In this document: positions 11,449 through 22,916 of the stretch, piece after piece
How the letters are laid out: each line of letters opens with the position of its first letter
Numbering within the stretch: the first letter of the stretch is position 1
DNA from: Pegoplata infirma
Lineage: Eukaryota > Arthropoda > Insecta > Diptera > Anthomyiidae
Length of the DNA stretch: 64,000 nucleotides
NCBI GenBank assembly: GCA_963921195.1
Contig: OY992538.1
Span: forward strand, 54,860,852-54,924,851
Direction: 5' to 3'
The notes under the pieces: model-generated
What the model saw: the letters and a program-made list of their open reading frames with translations, nothing else
What the model was told of the DNA's origin: nothing
Databases searched by the model: none
Program-made: the position numbers and the translations under genes

Positions 11449-12514
11449 CAATTAGAAAGGTTAACTTTGATCGAAGAACGTCATCTGTTAAAATAATTGG
11501 AATTGACTCAAATTATATTTATATGAAAGCTCGTCTTAAGTTCTATGAAAGGGTCAAGGGAAAGAAATTCAAAGATTTTTTTTTAAAAATGTCTTTATCG
11601 TTGGAAAGAAAATCCACTTTATAAATTTCAAATAGCGCTATCTCGGAAACCGTTATATCGATTTAAAAAAAAATAAGATTTATATTAAGCGCATCAAAAT
11701 TAATAAATACGATGTATCGCAAGACATATTTATTTTTTATTTTCAAATTTTCAAAAGTACAAAACTTTGATTGCGGAACACCACGGGTTAATGAAATTCG
11801 ATTGGCTTTAAATTTGTACCACTTGAGTTTGGCCTAGGAGATTAAAAATTTGACCCGACGTTTATAATCGGAAGAAAATCTTTTTTGAAATACAAACAAA
11901 TGCCGGTCTAATTTACATATGTATATGTCTTAATTGACAGTTATTGTATGTAGATGTAGATGTAGCTCAAGCATATCTGTATGTTGTTTAGAGGAACAAT
12001 GTAGCATATTTAATTTATATTTAATATTCTAAACTAGTTTGTAAGAGCAATTAAACCCATCCCTTTTTTCATGCTATAAACAATGTCATCGAAAAGTATA
12101 CTTTCTTTTTTTTAATAATAGACACTAAACCCTTAGGATATGCTACAAAAAAATAAACATTAAAATAATTTTAAAAAAATTGGATAGTTTGCAGTCTCCT
12201 AAGTAAAAATCTTCAGTATACTTTTTAAACAACGCAGAAAAAAAATTAAAAAGCTACCAGTAGACCAAAAGGCTTAAAGGGTTTATAAAATTTAGCTCAA
12301 GTTTTTATATGGCCCATTGTAATTTTTCATTTATTTTAAAGGCATTTGGAATAAATCAAAAAAAAAATAATAATAAATCAACTTCTGAGCGTAAAAATGT
12401 CTTCAAATGTATTCAGTAACATTTTATGGCGGTTCTTTTCTTAGAACTTAATTCACCTGCTAACTGTCATTTTAAGGGTCTATTTTAGTCCGTTTTCCGA
12501 AATAAAACACAAGT
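11449..12514. repeat. Degenerate repeat C, then AT-rich DNA
   Basis: Bases 11452-11905 carry 'aactttgatcg', 'gctatctcggaaaccgttat' and 'ggcctaggagattaaaaatt', shared with 17725-19220, 28275-28640 and 48890-49260. From about 11930 to 12470 I see only AT-rich sequence. Confidence 0.45.
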
Positions 12515-12831
12515 GTAAACTGGTAGAAAAGTTAAATTCGACTGGGCCGAATCTATGAATACACTCCACAACGCTCTCTTTAAGTGATAGTAAATTTTCT
12601 AACATGAAAAAAATAAAATTTTTGACTAGAAATATTTTATTTTGTGTAAAAAAACTTTTTTTTGAGTAATTAAAAAAAAAATAATTTACAAATTTCTTTT
12701 TTTGAGTGTAAATTTTTTTTTGAGTGTAAATTTTTTTTTGCGTGTAACATTTTTTTCGAGTGTATTTTTTTTTTTTAGTGTAAAAATATTTTTGAGTGAC
12801 AAAAATACGTTGTAAAATATTTTTGTGACTT

Positions 12832-14016
12832 CACTGAAAAAAATAACTATACTGAAATTAAATAAACACTGTTATTAATTTAAGTACACAATTTTTTTTA
12901 TAATTTACTTCAACTTAACTTAATATAAGGTGGTTTTACTTAAAACAAAGAAAACAAACTTGAAGATAGTACATGCAAATACTTAAAAAAGCACAAAAGT
13001 TTTCCTTAATTTGTTTTTTTAAATTAAGTTAAATTTTCTTTACATTAATGGCGAATTGATTGTATTTAAGAAAAAAAGGGTTTATTAAAAAATTTTGTTT
13101 TACTTAAAAGAAAAAAATTTAAATTGTGTGCAAAAAAAATAAATAAGTACGTAACTTACTTAAAAATAGTATAGACATTTTCAAGACATTGAATCAAATA
13201 GGTACTGATCTTTAATTCCAAAACGCATTTTCTTTAATTTAATCAATTTTTGTTTTAAGTTAAGAAAAAAGTAACCTTTATTTTATTGATTTCATTGACT
13301 TTATTTGAATCCATATCTTCATTAGTTTAAGAAAGAATTGACTTAACTTAAGAAAAAAATACTTGAGGTATTTTGGGGACCCCATCTGGGGGCCCCATCT
13401 AAAGACCCCATGAGACCCTAACTTTAAATCCAAATTTCGATTTTCTCGGAATTTTCAAATGCCTATAACTCTGCAAATACAGCAGATACGAAAAAAATTC
13501 TAAAGGCATTTTTGTAGTCCCTAACTTGTAGAATATGACCGCCGAAGACCCGAAAGCTCTCCGAGTTATAGTTTTCGAGTTATTTCATGATCAAATTTCT
13601 CAAGACCCCATTCCCAGATCTCGAAAACTAAGCCAGATAGAGCGATTCTGACCAAAATTTTGGATCAAAATCAATAGTGACCCTATAATAGTGTACGCAC
13701 ATACTCATGGGCGGACCCCATATATTGGGGGCCCGTAGGGTCCTCACATTGGGACTCCATAGGATCCACAGAATCCGTAAGTTTAAGGAAATTTTTACTT
13801 ATTTTAAAAAAATATTTTTCCTCTGGATAAAAACAATTAAACTTATAATAAGTACAATTTTACTTACTTTTAAGATATATTTAAGTAAATGCATTACTAT
13901 GTTTTAGGAAAAAATATACTTGGAAGAAGAATTAATATCTTTGGAGCCCTCGCATACCCTTCTTTTTTTAAATTAAGTTCAACATGCTTTAAAAATGGTA
14001 AAATTTTTTTTCAGTG
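12832..14016. mobile_element. CACTGAAAAAAA-ended element in a family A repeat
   Basis: Inverted ends CACTGAAAAAAAT and ATTTTTTTTCAGTG. The flanking text (tttttgtgactt before, ttcgtctccgtctg after) belongs to the surrounding repeat. The interior holds ttaagt/acttaa-rich sequence and a block (13370-13770) with repeated 'gaccccat' and 'ggggccc', also seen at the window start. No ORF and no clear target duplication. Confidence 0.45.
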
Positions 14017-14480
14017 TTCGTCTCCGTCTGTCTGTTGAAAGCACGCTAACTTTTGAAAGACTTTATGGAGACTCCCAAAGTTTGGCATATATGCTGAGCA
14101 TATACCTGGTCAGGTTGGTATTGCAATCCAGCAAAATCGGTCCAGTGGTTCAAAAGTTATAAGCAAAAAAGTGAATTTCGGCAAAGGTTTTTTGCGAAAT
14201 TGCGAGGTAAAACACACGCATATATATTTGCCATTCACGTGGACTGGTTCGTATTAAATTTTAGCTAAATTGGTTCAGCGGTTCAAAAGTTATTAGCAAA
14301 ACCGTGAATTTCATATTAGTTTCACCTTAAATTCACGTGTTGAAAACCCGTTAAACATATTTTAAAAACATTGGTAAGTCACAAAAATATTTTATAAGGT
14401 ATTTTTGTCACTCGGAAATATTTTTACACTAAAAAAAAAATTACACTCAAAAAAAATTTTAAACTCAAAAAAAAATTTGT

Positions 14481-15103
14481 AATCCCGAGTAAAAAAGTTC
14501 CTATATAATTGTATATAATTTTATAAACATCATATATGATTAAATAGAATTATATAGAATTTGATGCGAAAAATGAGTCGATAAAACTATATAAAATTTG
14601 ATCAATGTTTCATATATTTTGATAAATTTTTTATATAATTTTATGCGAAATTTGGACCCCTATTTTTATATAATAATAGCAAAATTATATAATTAGATAT
14701 AAATATATAAAAATATATAAAATTGTATAAAACTGCATAAAACTATATAAAGTTACATAAAATTATATATAATTATATATAATTAAAACAAAATTTTATG
14801 ATTTATATAAAACTTGATATAATTTTATATAACTTTATAAAATTATATATTGTTTTATATAATTTGATATAGTTGTATATAATTATATCTGAGTATATAA
14901 ATTTGTTTTTGTTATATAAAAATAGGGGTCCAAATTTCGCATAAAATTATATAAAAATTTTATCAAAACACAAGTAACATTGATAAAATTTTATATGGTT
15001 TTATCGACTCATTTTTCGCATCAAATTCTATATAATTCTATTTAATCATATATGATGTTTATAAAATTATATACAATTATATAGGAACTTTTTTACTCGG
15101 GAT
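14481..15103. repeat. Long AT palindrome with CCCGAG ends
   Basis: Ends AATCCCGAGTAAAAAAGTTC and GAACTTTTTTACTCGGGATT are exact reverse complements, and the arms stay complementary for about 130 bases. The core is an almost pure tatataatttta array. It is probably a foldback MITE. No distinct target duplication is seen. Confidence 0.65.
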
Positions 15104-15290
15104 TTTTTTTTTTTTTTTTTACAAAAATAAAAAAAATGTTTAACTCAAAGTAAAATATTTCTAATCAAAATTGTTCTTTTTTTCACGCGTAAAATGTTTC
15201 TATCCTTTTAAAAAAAGCATTGTGGAGGGTATTCATAGATTCGGCCAAGTCGAATTTAAATTTTCTGCTTATTATCTACATTTGAATTCT

Positions 15291-16204
15291 AAATTTCACA
15301 ACAATTTTGTAATTTGCTTGCATTTTCTTATTTTAACGTTGCGAATAAGTATTATTAATTGCATAAATATTACTCATACGCTCAGTTGAAACAAGAAAAT
15401 ACAAGCAAATTACTAAATTGTTATGAAATTTAAAATTCAAATGCGATTTTCTCGAGAAAAACGCGTTTCTGATTTTTTTTTGTGGTTGGACAAACATCTA
15501 AACTTTAAAAAAAAAAATTAAAAAAAAAAAAAAGTGGCCGGATTTTTGATAAATTGACTTTTTTAAAAAATTGAAAATTTCAGAACGGGTTCTGAAAATT
15601 TTCCAAAAAAAAAATTAATCGATAGCCCATACGAAACTATATAAGAATGTAAATTTTTGAGATTGTGGTGCATTCCGTTTTAATGTGATAAATATTTAAT
15701 CAATGCAACTCGCCACAAATTTTACTCCCGATTCCAAAACTCCAATCCAAATTTTTCTAGCATGTTCCGTTTTTGAGGTATTCTCGTTGGAGATTTTAGC
15801 GTGGAAAAATTTTCAAATGCGAATATCTTAAAAAACGAAAAATTTTGATTGCAGTTTTGAAATCAGGAGGTCAATTTTATTTGAAATCAAGTCATATTTT
15901 TTAGAAGTGGGAAATTATTTTTTTTTTTAACTTTTTAACAGAGAATATCTCACAAACGGTACGTGCTAGAAAAAATTGGATGGCAGATTTGGGTTCAGGA
16001 GAGCAAAATCTATAAGAATCAGTTGGATATTTCACTGGGAGGTTTTTGTTGTCGAACAGTGTAATTATTTAGCAATAACTCGAAAACAAGATCAGCTAGG
16101 ATTTTCGTGTTAACTATTTTTAAAATTCAAAATAAAGAGAAGTATAATGATATTGGCCGATTTTGTCACCATTTTAACACAACCTAAATTAGTTAGAGGG
16201 GTGT
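15291..16204. repeat. Repeat D, partial copy
   Basis: The stretch about 15650-16200 ('attggatggcagatttg', 'aggagagcaaaatctataag', 'ttttgttgtcgaacagtgta') matches the right arm of the palindrome at 19225-19971. Bases 15290-15650 are AT-rich without a feature. Confidence 0.5.
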
Positions 16205-16212
16205 GTAATAAA

Positions 16213-17055
16213 CAGGGAAACCAAAAATATGCAGTATCATGTTTATTCCTGTGCATTTTATTGATAAATGGGTAAGGTATTTATCCGTTTCAGAAGTTTT
16301 TAAGAAATCTGGCATCGATTTGTTAGAGCATATTTTTGCATATTTTAGCCTTAAGAGCATATTTTTGCATATTTAAAGTTTAAGAGCATATTTTAGCATA
16401 AGAGCATATTTTTAGAGCATATTTTCATTTTTTAGAGCATTTTTTCACTTTTTACAGCATTTTTTTACATTTTTAGAGCATATTTTTTTTCAATTTTTAG
16501 AGCATTCTTTTCCAATTTTTTTTTTTATGACAACATTTATTTTAAAATTTTTTATCTAACAAGGATGTTTTTTTTCAATAATTACGGAATTGTGACGATT
16601 GATTCCCCTTTGGCCTGTTCTTGCTCCATATCGGTATATGAAACTATGTTTTCTTTCGCAAGACGTAAAAAAAAACAAAAACAAACACATCAAATTTGAA
16701 ATTTTTACGTCCGTTTGATTTAGGTAGCTCCCATTTAAATATTAGAAACGAAAAATTATTGGGCGTTACGCCTTACGCGACGTAATTTGATTCAGGTTGG
16801 ACGCTTAGATTCAGCAACTTGGTAGAAATTATTAAGGCAAATATTTTTGTAGAACATATTTAACCCTCTAACTACTGCACACAACGGTATTTGGAGGGTC
16901 TATTCTCAAACAAATTGTAAAAAACACCGCAAAAAAGGGGACATAATTTTTTTTAAGAGCATATTTTTATTATTTTTAGAGCCAATTTTCCGTTTTTAAG
17001 GACATTTTTTAAGCGCATAAAACGTGTTTTTTAGAGTATATTTTTGGTTTCCCTG
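16213..17055. mobile_element. hAT-like element, TSD gtaataaa, AGAGCATATTTT repeats
   Basis: Ends CAGGGAAACCAAAAATAT and ATATTTTTGGTTTCCCTG form an 18-bp perfect TIR. The exact 8-bp duplication gtaataaa lies at 16205-16212 and 17056-17063. Near both ends the motif ttagagcatatttttgcat is tandemly repeated (16320-16510, 16955-17045). No ORF. Confidence 0.88.
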
Positions 17056-17252
17056 GTAATAAACATGCTCTGCAATCGTTTTTTTTTTTTTTTTGAAAAT
17101 TGTGTTGGGTTATTTCATAGTAAAACAAAAATCTATTTTAGGAAAATTACTTTGGCATGACTAAAAATAATTATTTTACAAACTAATTACTAACATTATA
17201 TTTTCAAATTCTTTTTTTCTCTTTTTACTCCTTCCGCAACACTTACATAAAT

Positions 17253-17562
17253 ATGTATTACAATGTACGTACATCTGAAAAGCATCTTAAAAATTTATCA
17301 TCTATACTGACGTGTTCAACTCTTGTATGGATGATGATGATAATGTGTTCATATCCTTCACATGGTGAATGTTCGAAAATTTTGGCAGTATACTCATTTC
17401 CTGGCAAAAGTCATTTTATGATGCATACAACTATTATTAAAGAGCTGGTGCAAAAGGGTCATCAAGTAACGATGGTTACGGCTTTTAGTTTGCAACACTT
17501 AAAATTGGGTGAAAATTATACAGAGATTTTAATTGAACCCGTATATGATTTTTGGAGTGATG
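17253..17562 (+). CDS. UDP-glycosyltransferase, exon 1 (N-terminal aglycone domain)
   Basis: First of four exons of a 546-residue UDP-glycosyltransferase. The spliced reading frame is 17253-17562, 24452-24913, 29154-29357, 29709-30373. The family moves a sugar, in insects mostly glucose, from a UDP-sugar to small lipophilic substrates, with the catalytic domain in the ER lumen. This exon codes residues 1-103. It has a basic start, a hydrophobic segment (about 19-34) serving as signal peptide, then the conserved ILAVYSFPGKSH block. His54 matches the usual catalytic base position. ATG 17255-side is the first in frame; upstream text is AT-rich with no acceptor. The donor is ATG|GTAAGTG with one base carried over (phase 1). 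The substrate cannot be read from sequence. Confidence 0.93.
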
Positions 17563-19224
17563 GTAAGTGAGAGAGAGAGAAGAAATAAGTGGGAGAGATA
17601 AATTCGGCTGTGACGAATTTTTTATACCTTACAACATGGAACAAAAATAATAACATAATAGTAATAATATTGACAGATAAGAAGGTGGAAGAGGCGACGG
17701 GAAGATGTGCCATTTTTTCTTAAATTTTTGATTTTCCCAAGGGTCCGGGAAAATTTTTATTTTACTAGATCTAAAAATTATGTGGTTTGAGACAATCGGA
17801 ATTTTTAATCGCCCGGTGATTAAAAATTTAGATTTTTTAATAAAAAAATATGTATTTGTCTTGCGATACACCATTTTTGTTATTTTTTATGAACTGAACA
17901 CGAATATCAAAAAAAATTAAAATCGTTCGAACCGTTTATGAGATATCGCTATTAGAAATTTGCAAAAAAATGGCTGAAAAATTTTTGGCGATTTTTTTTT
18001 TAATTTCTTGAAAGTAGAAAAAATAAGCCATGTATGGAAATTTTTTCACAAATTTTAAATGTCGATATCTCGAAACCCGCTTGACAAATGTCGGTGGCGG
18101 TTTTTTTCTACGATCAAGAAATTTAAAAAACAAAAATCTTAAAATTTTTTTTTAACTAAATTAATTTGGCTCAATGGGTTAAAATGTTCTAATTTGGCCC
18201 AAACTAAGTTTAGATGAAAACTAGTCCCAATCTCTTTGAAATAGTCAATAGAAAAATTTTTGGGAATTATTTAAAAAAAAATTTCTTGACCAAAGAAAAA
18301 AAAACTGCCATTTATGGAAATTTGTTGACAAATTTCACATGGCGATATCACGAAATCCACGTGACAAACGTCGGTGGCGGACAAGAAATTAAAAAAAAAA
18401 TGTGAACATTTTTTCAATATTAACTTGACTCAAATCAGATCATTTTAAGCTATGAAACCCTTCGATCAAAGTTTTGGCTTTTTAGAAACTTTCTCCAAAA
18501 ACTCTAAGCTTTGACCGAAGGTTGCAATGGTTTAAAATGGTATAATTTGAATTGAAATTTGCGAATTTTTATAGAAATTTTTTGACAAATTTCAAATGGC
18601 GATATCTCGAAAACCACTTGACAAACGTCGGTGGCAATTTTTTCCTACGGTCAAGAAATTACAAAAAAAAAAGAAACTCAAAAGTTTTTTTAAATTGACA
18701 ATTTTTTTCAAATTGACAATTTTTTTCGAAATTGACAATTTTTTTCAAATCCAATTTTTCAAATCCAAATCTATGGCGATCAAACTTTTTAGAAAACTTT
18801 CTCCTAAAACTCTAAACTTAAGCTGAATCCATGGGTTAAAATGGTCTGATTTGGCTCAAATTAAGTTAAGATTAAAATTTGTCTCAATCTCTATGAAATA
18901 GTCGATGGACAAAATTTTCTGATTTTTTTTTTTAATTTCTTGAACATAGGAAATTTCTTGGCAAATTTAAAATGGCGATATCGCAAAAACAGCTCGACCG
19001 ATTTCAGAAATATTTTGATATTAAGCATGTCTAAATTACTAAAAAATAATGTATTGGAATATAAGGATTTTTTAATTTTTCAAAAATTCAAAATTTTGTT
19101 GAAAACTTTTCAAAACTACAAAACTTTGATCGCCGGTCGCCATGGGTTAGTTTAATCCTATTGGCCTTAAATTTGTACCACATAAGTTTTAGGCCTTGTA
19201 AAATAAAAATTTGACCGGATATTC
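17563..19224 (+). repeat. Intron 1 start: tandem degenerate repeat C
   Basis: After a scrap of mini-me A at 17585-17650, four or so units of roughly 300-350 bases follow. Each contains 'atggcgatatctcgaaa', 'cttgacaaacgtcggtggc' and 'aagaaat' (near 18060, 18345, 18595, 18970). Units are diverged and noncoding. Confidence 0.55.
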
Positions 19225-19971
19225 AACACACCTCTCTTCAAGAATGTTTAGGTTGAAATGGTGACAAAATCGGCTAGTGGTATTTCAATCCTCTTTATTT
19301 TGAACTTTAAAAATCGTTAATACAAAAACCTCCCAGTAAAATATCAAACTGATTCTTTTAGATTTTGCTCTCCTGAATCCAAATCGGCCATCCAATTTTT
19401 TGTAGAACGTACCGTTTTTAAGATATTCACTGTTAGAAAGTCGCATTAATTTTGCACTTTTGGTGGTCTACTGTTACAGATTCTTGACTTGATTTCATAT
19501 ATTGGACCTCTTGATTCTAAAACTGCAATCCAAATTTTTCTACCATGTTCCGTTTTCGAGATATTCGCGTTTGAACATGCTACAAAAATTTGGATTGCAG
19601 TTTTGGAATCGGGAGGTTTATTTTATATAAAATCAAGTCCTCTTTGTTGGAAGCAACATAACCCCAAATGGCCAAAATTATTGTTTTTTTACTTTTAAAC
19701 AACGAATATCTTAAAAACGGTACGTGCCAGAAAAAATTGGATGGCAGATTTGATTTCAGGAGAGCAAAATCTATAAGAATCAGTTGGCTATTTCACTGGA
19801 CGGTTTTTGTTGTCGAACAGTGTAATTATTTAGCAATAACTCGAAAACAGCATAAGCTAGGATTTTCGTGTTAACGATTTTTGAAGTTCAAAATAAAGAG
19901 AAGTAAAATGGTATTAGCCGATTTTGTGACAATTTTAACACAACCTAAACTTGCTTGAAGCGGGGTGTGTC
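19225..19971. repeat. Repeat D palindrome in intron 1
   Basis: Ends ACACACCTCTCTTCAAG and CTTGAAGCGGGGTGTGT are inverted copies with mismatches. The arms remain complementary through 'gtgacaaaatcggctag' and 'tttgctctcctgaatcc'. A foldback element; the right arm has a relative at 15650-16200. Confidence 0.55.
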
Positions 19972-20265
19972 AAAATCGAAAGAAAAATTTAGTTTTTAAC
20001 AAAAAAAAAAATGCCGCCTAGTATGGTATGGTAACTTTTCCGCTTGCGATAAATAAAAAAAAAATTCGACATGGACTTTTCGGAGGAAGTTTTTTTTGGG
20101 AGATGTCGGAGGACACCTTCCCCCAAGCCATAAATGTTAAAGAAATTTATTAGTTATGGTGTTAACGCTTAAGTAATACAATTTTATCAATACTTTTTAT
20201 TATTTCGTGCAATTACGCCTCTAAAATGGGGGGGGGGGGGGGTGGGGATGGGGGTGGTATCTTTT
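19972..20265. other. Intronic spacer with a poly-G run
   Basis: Noncoding; contains a run of 16 G with one T (20229-20246), adjoining the mini-me copy. Confidence 0.4.
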
Positions 20266-20358
20266 TATACCCTCCACTTAGTGATAGAGGGTATATAAAA
20301 GTTTGTCATTCCGTTTGTAACTCATCTAAATATCGGTCTGGGACCCCATAAAGTATAT

Positions 20359-21285
20359 CGTCGAACTATATTCAATAAATGCCAACTCGAAAAAGCTTAC
20401 TGTTCAGGAGAGCTAAAAAACTAGTTATTTCGCATATTATTGCAAAAATAAACAATGTACCTTCCATAAAATGGTTTAAATATTCTAAATAATTTATACC
20501 GATGCAAAAAATTTCATATTTTGCACTGGTTTGCGTATTTTTTTGAGATGGCATTTATTACTATATCAAAAAACAAATATTTTTTTAGAGTTGGCATATT
20601 TTGTCGGAAAATAAAAATAATTTTTTTTTGGAAAAATTTTTAAAAATTTTTTTTTTTTGGTTTTTGTTATCCTTAGTACGGTAATTGCAAAAACTGAACA
20701 AAAAATTAAAAATCTTTGCATATTTTTAAAAGTTACTAGCTCCGAAAGCCATTTAATCTCAGGGTGGTCAACTTTGGCACTCTGTAACTCACGCTGTATT
20801 GCAATAGGGTCACTCCAAACTAGCTATTTTGAAAGCTTATATCATTGACTTTATTTGCCCCATTCATAATGTTTCAATCTGATAAATAGTTTGAAAGTTA
20901 CATAAATACAAGCAATTTTTTTTTTTGCAAACACTATTTACCGATATTTTCAAAATGGCAATATCTCGAGAACCAGTCATTAGATATCAAAATCTTTACA
21001 AGATTCGTGTTTAGCATGGCAAATGCAATAAGATATGTGGTCTAATTTTTTTTTTTTTAATTTTTTGAAAAATTTTTGGAAATTTACAATGGGAGTTGGC
21101 ATTTATTTTCACCAAAAAAATATGTACTTTGAGTTAGCAGAATAACAAAAATGGATGTAAAACAACAAATTATTTTTCTGCTCTGAAATTTTTATGGCAG
21201 ATAGGTATTACATAGGGGAGCTATTTGCCATCGGAAACTCATTTCCGTCAAATTTGAGTTGGCATATTTTGAATATAGGTTCACG
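20359..21285. mobile_element. Element with degenerate TIRs inside the mini-me copy
   Basis: Compared with family A copies, the text between 'cataaagtatat' and 'atattattggtcag' is extra. Its ends CGTCGAACTATATTC and GAATATAGGTTCACG are inverted with mismatches, followed inward by atgccaactcg and gagttggcat. The flank is a simple 'atat', so the duplication length is unclear. Confidence 0.5.
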
Positions 21286-22022
21286 ATATATATTATTGGT
21301 CAGTGATGAATTTTCAGACATTCTAGCGATGTCCGTCTGTCTGTCCGTCTGTGGAAATGGTGATCACGGCTAAAGTATTGAACATATATGACTGAGACTT
21401 AGCACATTTACTTGTTCTTACCCTAAGTTGTTTGGTATTGTATTTGAGCAAAATCGGTTCAGCGGTTTAGAAGTTATGAACGAAAATGTAAGAACACCCA
21501 GCGTTTGAAAGGCTACGTTAGCTACCCGTTTTTTTGCTTTTGCTTTTCATATCACTTCAAACAATTTCAATATTATAAGTTATAGCTTTTGTTTACTTTT
21601 CTTTTTTGTGTTTGCTTAAACAACAACAACATGAAAAAAATAAAAACTCCAAACAGAGCAGTAGCGGAAAACAAATTTTATTGTTGTAGCCTACAAATAT
21701 ACTACAGTAGTATATTTGTAGGCTACAGTATTACTACAGTAGTATTACTACAGTATTACTACAGTATCACATTGTAAACAAATGTTGCAATATAAAAACG
21801 TGATCATATTAAAAATTTCGTTAAGATGGTGTAAAATGAATACAACATCGAAAAAAGAATAATAATAATTTTTAATAAAATTCTTTTAATTTTGGTCAAA
21901 AAATATAGAAAAATTTGGAATTTTGTCGAATTTTTCGATATTTTTGAATATGTACGCGATTTTAATATTATCGGTCTAGACGCTCAGAAGTTATGAGAAA
22001 AACCGTGACATTAACATTGGGT

Positions 22023-22435
22023 TAGAGATGGGCGCTGGTCACGTGATTTGCGTGATTCACATGAATCACGCGTGAGTGATTTTCATTTAAATCACGTGAT
22101 TGTGAGTGAGTGTGAGCTGAAAAAAAATCTGAGTGAGTGAGTCATTTATTTTTTGCGTGAGTTTGCGTGATAAGATTTTTATATTAGCCCAATTTTTTTA
22201 TTTTTTGTAAAAAAAAATTTTTGGAGTTTTTTTTTTGGTAAGAGAATTTTATTGCGTGAGTAGATTTTGCGTGACTCACGCGTGTGAGTGATTGAATCTG
22301 GCGTGAGTAAGATTTTTATTACTCACGTGAATAGTGAGTGAGCGTGAATAAAAAAAAAATTGCGTGAGTGATTCGATTATTTTTGCGTGAGCTTGAGTGA
22401 GTGTGAGTCAAAATCCACTCACGCACCCATCTCTA
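22023..22435. mobile_element. GTGAGT/CACTCA-rich hAT-like MITE, copy 1
   Basis: TIRs TAGAGATGGGCGC and GCACCCATCTCTA. The exact 8-bp duplication cattgggt lies at 22015-22022 and 22436-22443. Nearly all of the interior is permuted cgtgagtga/tgagtgtgag text. Confidence 0.87.
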
Positions 22436-22490
22436 CATTGGGTTTTTCGAAAATTCACGTGTTGAAAAATACACAAAACATGGTTTTAAT

Positions 22491-22916
22491 TAGAGATGGG
22501 CGCGTGAGTGATTTTTGACTCACACTCACTCACGCCCACGACAGGAATTTTCGAATCACGCACACTCACTCACGAGCAAATTTTTTCTACTCACACTCAC
22601 AATCACGTGAGTAAATTTAATACAACTCACACTCACGTGCACTCACTCAAGCTTCACTCACACTCTCGTTGACTCACACTCACGAAACTCTTATTCATAC
22701 AAAAAAAATTTAAAAACTAAAATTTGAAAAATCTTTTAAAATTTTCAACAAAATTTAAAGTTCAGCGTAACTTAAAAAATCGACTCACGCACACTCACGC
22801 AAAAACTTTACTCACGCACACTCCACTCACACGCGCGCGAGTAAAATTGAATTTAGTCACACTCAAGCGTGGTCACGCGTGAATCACGTTCTAATCTGCT
22901 CATGTGCTCATCTCTA
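22491..22916. mobile_element. GTGAGT/CACTCA-rich hAT-like MITE, copy 2
   Basis: Same family as copy 1, starting TAGAGATGGGCG and ending CATCTCTA. Flanks gttttaat (22483-22490) and cttttaat (22917-22924) match in 7 of 8. Its duplication begins 40 bases after that of copy 1 ends. Confidence 0.8.

Larger units (their letters stand above)
12515..15290 (-). repeat. Family A repeat block interrupted by two palindromic elements
   Basis: It opens with 'gtagaaaagttaaattcgac' and 'ggccgaatctatgaatac' and contains a GTCY core near 14018-14034. After the core come 'gttcaaaagttatagcaaa'-type text and a mirror-image end at 15220-15260. Insertions at 12832-14016 and 14481-15103 split it. Confidence 0.55.

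Noticed and set aside
16300..17050. CRISPR-like spacing of agagcatattttt units
   Set aside because: Unit spacing is irregular, there are no unique spacers, and the whole lies between hAT-like TIRs in a eukaryotic genome.
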